Origin: JBBQLG01 sp038327655
Lineage (GTDB): Bacteria > Bacteroidota > Bacteroidia > Cytophagales > Spirosomataceae
Direction: 5' to 3'
NCBI GenBank assembly: GCA_038327655.1
Contig: JBBQLG010000123.1
Span: 1-19,226 of the forward strand
Length of the DNA: 19,226 bases
The position numbers and the translations under genes are program-made. Below are positions 14,889 through 19,226 of this stretch, in pieces (the first letter of the stretch is position 1; every line of letters begins with the position of its first letter). Under the pieces are notes generated by a model. It was not told the origin of the DNA, did no database searches, and worked only from the letters and a program-made list of their open reading frames with translations.

Positions 14889-15824
14889 ATGAACCGACTC
14901 CTGTTTTTCCTGTTACTTACCCTACCCCCTCTGCTCAGCCGGTGCGGGTCGAAATCGACGGATACCACATCGGCCGACTCCACAACGGCGGAAGTGCGCC
15001 CCAAAACGCCGGTCGACGTGGTTACCGTGGCGACCGATACCTTTCGGCTCAAGCGCACCTTCCGGGGCATGACCTACTACCTCACTAATGGCGATATTAA
15101 ATCGCCCATTGCGGGCTACGTCACCCGCGTGTACGTCAAAATTGGCGATCCGGTCCGCAAAGGAGCACCCCTGTTTGGGGTTGAAACCAAAGAAGCCTTC
15201 GCGCTGGGCGGCAAAAATTACCTCCACGACCCGACGCTCAAAAACATCGGGCAGTTCACCATCCGCGCCCCCGACGCGGGCTTAATAACGCAGGTCCTGG
15301 CCGAAGAGCGTGAGTACGTGCAGGACGGTACGCTGCTGGCCAGTTTTTCGGCTCCCGATATGTTCGTCTTCCTGATCGAGGTACCCGCCGAGCAGGATTC
15401 GTCGGTGCAGGTCGGCAGCCGCTGTACCATTCAGCTACCCAACGGGCGGCAGATTGGCGGGCGCATCGCCCGGACGCTGGCCCTGACCGATTCGCTCTCC
15501 CAAACCGAACGCTTCGTGGTCCAACCCGACCACGCGATGGTGCTGCCCGCCCGGCTTCAGCTCAATATCACCTTTACCGACAAAGTCCACCAAAACACCC
15601 AGTCGCTGCCCACCAACGCCGTGCTGAGCAACGAACTGCAAACCGAGTTCTGGGTCATGCAGCTTCTCAACGACACTACTGCCGTGCGGGTACCGGTCAA
15701 AACGGGGTTACAGTCGCCGGGTAAAATCGAGATTCTCAGCCCGCGTTTCGCGCCCAGCACCCGCATTATCAGCCAGGGCGGGTACGGGCTGAGTGACACG
15801 GCTTCGGTGGTAATAAGGAAATGA
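14889..15824 (+). CDS. Short periplasmic adaptor (membrane fusion protein) of an RND efflux pump
   Basis: The product is 311 residues from ATG 14889. The start has a hydrophobic segment (4-17) and a Cys at 19 (LLSRC), so it is probably a lipoprotein, although Arg just before the Cys is unusual for a lipobox. A polar linker (20-40) follows. The two lipoyl half-motifs are DIKSPIAGYVTRVYVKIGDPVRKGAPLF (69-96) and FTIRAPDAGLITQVLAEEREYVQDGTLL (123-150). Only about 26 residues lie between them, so the long alpha-helical hairpin of MexA/AcrA-type adaptors is missing. A beta-barrel domain (about 155-235) and a membrane-proximal domain (about 240-310) follow. It should bridge the TolC-like channel before it and the RND pump after it. 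The operon order supports this role. Confidence 0.85.
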   Translation: MNRLLFFLLLTLPPLLSRCGSKSTDTTSADSTTAEVRPKTPVDVVTVATDTFRLKRTFRGMTYYLTNGDIKSPIAGYVTRVYVKIGDPVRKGAPLFGVETKEAFALGGKNYLHDPTLKNIGQFTIRAPDAGLITQVLAEEREYVQDGTLLASFSAPDMFVFLIEVPAEQDSSVQVGSRCTIQLPNGRQIGGRIARTLALTDSLSQTERFVVQPDHAMVLPARLQLNITFTDKVHQNTQSLPTNAVLSNELQTEFWVMQLLNDTTAVRVPVKTGLQSPGKIEILSPRFAPSTRIISQGGYGLSDTASVVIRK

Positions 15825-15910
15825 ACGATCACTATTCCCCCTTCGTAAACAACTGATTACCAAATTAATAATAGTAGTTATTTTACGTTTCTTTACTCAA
15901 TTTCCCCAAC

Positions 15911-18900
15911 ATGGCCGATACAAACCCCCTTAGCCAGCAGACGGCCCGACTGAACGCAGCCCGACCCGGCTTCTTCCAGTTTCGGGTGCCGATTCTGGCG
16001 ATTCTGCTGCTGCTGCTGGTGGGGGGCTTTATGGCGTACCGCAGCATTCAGGTATCGCTGTTTCCCGAAAAAACGTTTCCTAAAATCAAGGTCATCGCCA
16101 ACGCCGGCGACCAGCCCGTTGAGCTGATGATGGTGGCCATTACCCAGCCGCTGGAAAACGCCGTGAACCAGGTTCCGGGGGTGCAGACGGTGCGGAGCGT
16201 GACCAGCCGGGGCAGTTGCGAACTGTCGATTTATTTGGACTGGAACGTCGATATCAACGTCTCCCTGCAACGGGTAAACTCGTACATCAGCCAGATTCAG
16301 AACACGCTGCTACCCAACACCAGCCTCGTGGTGCAGCGCATGTCGCCCTCCAGTCTGCCCGTCATTGATTTTGCCCTCGAATCCAGCGGCCGCGATCTGA
16401 TCGAACTCCGCAAACTGGCCCTCTACACCATCCGGCCGTTTTTGAGTCAGGTGCCGGGCGTGTCGAACGTGCAGATCATGGGGGGACGGACCAAAGAATA
16501 CTGGATTGTGCTCCAGGCCGACAAACTGGCGACGCTCAACGTGACCCCGGCGGCTATCACCACCGCTCTGACCAGCACCAATTTTGTGCAGGCCGACGGA
16601 TTGGCTTCCGATTACAACCGGCTGTACCTGACCCTGACCGATGCCACGGTACACTCGAAACAGGACGTAGAAAACATCGTCGTTCGCAGCAACGGGCAGC
16701 GGGTACTGCGGCTGGCCGACGTAGCCACGGTGGAACTTCATGAGCAGCAGGAGTTTACGCGCATCGAAGCCAACGGTAAACAAACGGTGCTGATTAACGT
16801 GGTGAAGCAGCCCACCACCAACCTGATCAAACTCACCGAGGAAATCAACCAAAAAGTGCATGACCTCAAAAACGTGCTGCCCGCCGGCATCACCCTCACG
16901 CCCACCTACGTCCAGGCCGATTTTGTAAGTACCGCCGTCAAAAGCGTGACCGACAGCATCTTAATCGGGCTGGCCTTAGCCATTATCGTGACGAGTTTAT
17001 TCCTGCGGTCGCTGCGGGCGAGTGCGGTCATTTTACTGATTATCCCCGTTGTACTGGCCACGACCATGCTGGTTTTGTACGCCATCGGCTTCACGCTGGA
17101 CATTATGACGCTGGGCGGCATTGCGGCTGCCATCGGGCTGATTATCGACGATGCGGTGGTAATTGTCGAGCAGATCCACTCAGTGGAGGAAGAGCACGAG
17201 GGCGAATCGACCCCGCAGACCATTCAGAAGGCCATCAGCTATCTGTTTCCGGCCATGATTGGCTCGTCGCTGAGTACCATCGTTATCTTTCTGCCCTTCT
17301 CGCTGATGAGTGGCGTGGCGGGGGCCTTTTTTAAGGTGCTGGCCACCACAATGGTCATTACGCTGGTCTGTTCGTTTCTGATTACGTGGCTGGGCTTGCC
17401 GGTGGTATATGGCCTGTTCGGTTTCCTGAAAAAGAAAAAAGGCAGTTCCGAAACGCATCCCAGCATCGGCAAATGGCTGTCGGTTTTTATCCACCATCCG
17501 GTGCTGGCCCTGGTGTTGTCGGGGGCCATGGGCGTAGCCGTGTTTCTGATTTACAGCCGCTTAGAAACGGGTTTTCTGCCCGAAATGGACGAAGGGGCCA
17601 TCGTAGTCGATTATTTTTCGCCCCCCGGCACTTCACTCGATGCGACCAACGCCATGCTCAACGAAGTCGATAAGCAGGTGCGGACCATCCCGGAGGTGCA
17701 GGCGTTTACGCGCCGGACGGGGGCACAAATGGGCTTTTTCATCACCGAACCCAACCGGGGCGACTACCTGATTGCCCTTAAAAAAGAGCGCAGCCGCACG
17801 ACCAGCGAAGTGATTGACGACCTGCGCGGCAAAATCGAAGCTACCCAGCCCGCCCTGAGCGTCGATCTCGGGCAGGTCCTGGGCGACATGCTCGGCGATT
17901 TGATGAGTACGCCCAGCCCGGTGGAAGTCAAGATTTTTGGCAGCGACCCCGGCCAGCTTCAACCCATCGCCAAAAGAGTCAGCGACGTAGTCACGAAGGT
18001 ACAGGGCACTGCCGACGTGTTCGACGGGGTCGTCATTGCCGGTCCGTCGGTGGTGTTTCGGCCCATTCCGGCGATGCTGTTCAACTACGGTCTGACCCCG
18101 ATGGATTTGCAGAACCAGCTCCTGACCAAACTACAGGGGAATGAAGTGGGGAATATTCTGGAAAGCAATCAGTTTATTAAGATGCGGCTCAAATACCCCG
18201 ACGCGGGTGGCAACCTGACTGCCCTGCGCCAGAGTCCCATTTTCACCGCCGACGGGCGCAGCCGCTTACTGTCCGATTTTACGGCGGTTTCGGTCGATTC
18301 GGGGTCGGCAGAAATCGAGCGCGAAAACCTCCAGCCCATGATTCCCGTCACGGCCCGGCTGGCCAATCGTGACCTCGGCAGCGTCATTCACGACATTCAG
18401 CAGCAGGTGAGCAGTCAGGTATCGCTGGCACCGGGGCAGCACATTGAGTACGGCGGGGCCTACGCACAGCAGCAGCAGTCATTTCAGGAGTTGTTGCTGA
18501 TTCTGATTTCGGCTTCGCTGCTGGTGTTTATGGTACTGCTGTTTCTGTTCCGCGATTTAAAAGCCGCCGGGTTGATTCTGTTCATTTCGGTATTGGGCGT
18601 GTCGGGTTCGTTCATTGCCCTGTTCATCACCAAAACGCCGTTGAACGTGGGCAGCTACACCGGCATCATCATGATTGTGGGTATCATCGCCGAAAACGCC
18701 ATTTTCACCTTCCAGCAATTTGCCAGCCACCACCAGACCGCGCCCGTTGCCGAGTCGATTGAGTTCGCGATTTCGGCCCGTATCCGGCCCAAACTCATGA
18801 CCGCGACCAGTGCCATTATGGCCCTGTCGCCCCTGGCGTTGGGCATTGGCCGGGGGTCGGAGTTGCACCAGCCGCTGGCCATTGCAGTGATTGGCGGGTT

Positions 18901-18982
18901 CTTTGCCGCGCTGCCGTTGCTGCTCCTGATTTTTCCGGGTCTGCTGCGGCTGGCGTATAAAGACCAACCGACCAATGGTTAA
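15911..18982 (+). CDS. RND efflux pump, inner-membrane permease subunit
   Basis: The product is 1023 residues from ATG 15911, normal for the RND superfamily. TM1 spans about 27-45, followed by the first periplasmic domain, TM2-TM6 (about 340-500), a second periplasmic domain, and TM8-TM12 to the end. TM4 carries GGIAAAIGLIIDDAVVIVEQ with D413/D414, equivalent to the AcrB proton-relay aspartates. In TM10 the AcrB lysine position is Glu (E928 in GIIAENAIF), and TM11 begins RPKLMT with K961, as in CusA-type pumps. The methionine triad that binds copper in CusA is not evident in the second periplasmic domain. It uses the proton gradient to export substrate through the adaptor and channel encoded upstream. 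An 86-base AT-rich gap before it contains TACGTTTC, a possible weak internal -7 box. Substrate unknown. Confidence 0.93.
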   Translation: MADTNPLSQQTARLNAARPGFFQFRVPILAILLLLLVGGFMAYRSIQVSLFPEKTFPKIKVIANAGDQPVELMMVAITQPLENAVNQVPGVQTVRSVTSRGSCELSIYLDWNVDINVSLQRVNSYISQIQNTLLPNTSLVVQRMSPSSLPVIDFALESSGRDLIELRKLALYTIRPFLSQVPGVSNVQIMGGRTKEYWIVLQADKLATLNVTPAAITTALTSTNFVQADGLASDYNRLYLTLTDATVHSKQDVENIVVRSNGQRVLRLADVATVELHEQQEFTRIEANGKQTVLINVVKQPTTNLIKLTEEINQKVHDLKNVLPAGITLTPTYVQADFVSTAVKSVTDSILIGLALAIIVTSLFLRSLRASAVILLIIPVVLATTMLVLYAIGFTLDIMTLGGIAAAIGLIIDDAVVIVEQIHSVEEEHEGESTPQTIQKAISYLFPAMIGSSLSTIVIFLPFSLMSGVAGAFFKVLATTMVITLVCSFLITWLGLPVVYGLFGFLKKKKGSSETHPSIGKWLSVFIHHPVLALVLSGAMGVAVFLIYSRLETGFLPEMDEGAIVVDYFSPPGTSLDATNAMLNEVDKQVRTIPEVQAFTRRTGAQMGFFITEPNRGDYLIALKKERSRTTSEVIDDLRGKIEATQPALSVDLGQVLGDMLGDLMSTPSPVEVKIFGSDPGQLQPIAKRVSDVVTKVQGTADVFDGVVIAGPSVVFRPIPAMLFNYGLTPMDLQNQLLTKLQGNEVGNILESNQFIKMRLKYPDAGGNLTALRQSPIFTADGRSRLLSDFTAVSVDSGSAEIERENLQPMIPVTARLANRDLGSVIHDIQQQVSSQVSLAPGQHIEYGGAYAQQQQSFQELLLILISASLLVFMVLLFLFRDLKAAGLILFISVLGVSGSFIALFITKTPLNVGSYTGIIMIVGIIAENAIFTFQQFASHHQTAPVAESIEFAISARIRPKLMTATSAIMALSPLALGIGRGSELHQPLAIAVIGGFFAALPLLLLIFPGLLRLAYKDQPTNG

Positions 18983-18992
18983 TATCAGCTTC

Positions 18993-19028
18993 ACGGCTCA
19001 TACCCGCGCCGGTTTAGGCATGAGCCGT
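18993..19028. terminator. Possible hairpin at the end of the efflux operon
   Basis: ACGGCTCAT (18993-19001) and ATGAGCCGT (19020-19028) are perfect 9-base arms around an 18-base GC-rich loop, 10 bases after the pump stop codon and before the convergent PIN gene. No T-run follows, so it is at best a weak or factor-dependent terminator. Confidence 0.35.
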
Positions 19029-19061
19029 TCCAGCAGCCCGGCAAAGCCGATAAGCTTTTCG

Positions 19062-19226
19062 TTATTTGGACATTGTCTTTTGCAGCAATGCGCAAAAACC
19101 GGCAAAATTCAGCACATCAACTTTGGGAAACGCAATGGTACGCAGCCGGTTGAAATGCCGGTCATTCGTTACCATATAATCGGCATTACCGAACACAGCC
19201 GCATCGGTAAATTTATTATCGTCCTC
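19062..19226 (-). CDS. PIN-domain protein (COG1569-like putative toxin), C-terminal part only
   Basis: The minus strand is open from the right window edge to a TAA at 19064-19062, giving the last 54 residues of a protein that starts outside. The visible part reads EDDNKFTDAAVFGNADYMVT followed by NDRHFNRL and ends FCALLQKTMSK. This is the classical PIN C-terminal half: an Asp-Asn-Lys-Phe motif on a helix, then a strand ending in TNDRHF, where the Asp belongs to the metal site. COG1569-type PIN proteins are predicted toxins of type II toxin-antitoxin pairs and cleave RNA. Any antitoxin gene would lie outside the window. It is convergent with the efflux operon. Confidence 0.8.
   Translation of the reverse strand, partial: EDDNKFTDAAVFGNADYMVTNDRHFNRLRTIAFPKVDVLNFAGFCALLQKTMSK

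Overview
The window looks like chromosomal DNA of a Bacteroidota bacterium, most likely a Cytophagales/Spirosoma-type organism. This is inferred from the mix of proteins: a single-chain alpha2-type glycyl-tRNA synthetase, a Bacteroidota-type DUF6427 membrane protein, a membrane-anchored ComEA-like protein with repeated helix-hairpin-helix units, and a Bacteroidota-like -7 box (TATTTTTG) next to glyS. Base composition is about 50-57% GC in most genes by eye. No rRNA, tRNA, CRISPR array or insertion sequence was seen. No gene-free stretch exceeds about 250 bases.

Layout. 1-1388 (minus): rbfA followed by the 5' part of a LolC/LolE-type permease gene cut by the window edge. The two genes are separated by a perfect 25-bp hairpin built from a degenerate 8-mer repeat. 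1638-4031 (plus): a DUF6427 membrane protein and a LOG/TIGR00730-family Rossmann protein. 4029-4106: a second hairpin of the same repeat type, lying between convergent genes. 4104-5114 (minus): the ComEA-like protein. 5203-6641 (minus): a clearly AT-richer two-gene unit, an AAA/ABC-type ATPase with a C-terminal DUF3696-like end whose stop codon overlaps (ATGA) the start of a small PIN-nuclease-like protein. This is the best candidate for an undescribed defence or toxin system. 6741-8255 (plus): glyS and its hairpin terminator. 8352-8936 (minus): a Uma2-family PD-(D/E)XK protein. 9023-11032 (minus): groES-groEL with a strong terminator. 11285-12010 (plus): an unrecognised conserved-looking protein. 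12039-13382 (minus): a spinster-like MFS transporter. 13593-18982 (plus): a tripartite RND efflux system in the order TolC-like channel, short adaptor, RND pump. 19062-19226 (minus): the C-terminus of a COG1569-like PIN protein, cut by the window edge.

How genes work together. groES/groEL form one chaperonin unit. The three plus-strand genes 13593-18982 should build one envelope-spanning pump; its adaptor lacks the usual alpha-hairpin, and its pump carries a CusA-like Glu/Lys pair in place of the AcrB-type TM10 lysine. The ATPase/PIN pair is translationally coupled and differs in composition from the housekeeping genes on both sides, which fits a horizontally acquired cassette dropped between comEA and glyS.
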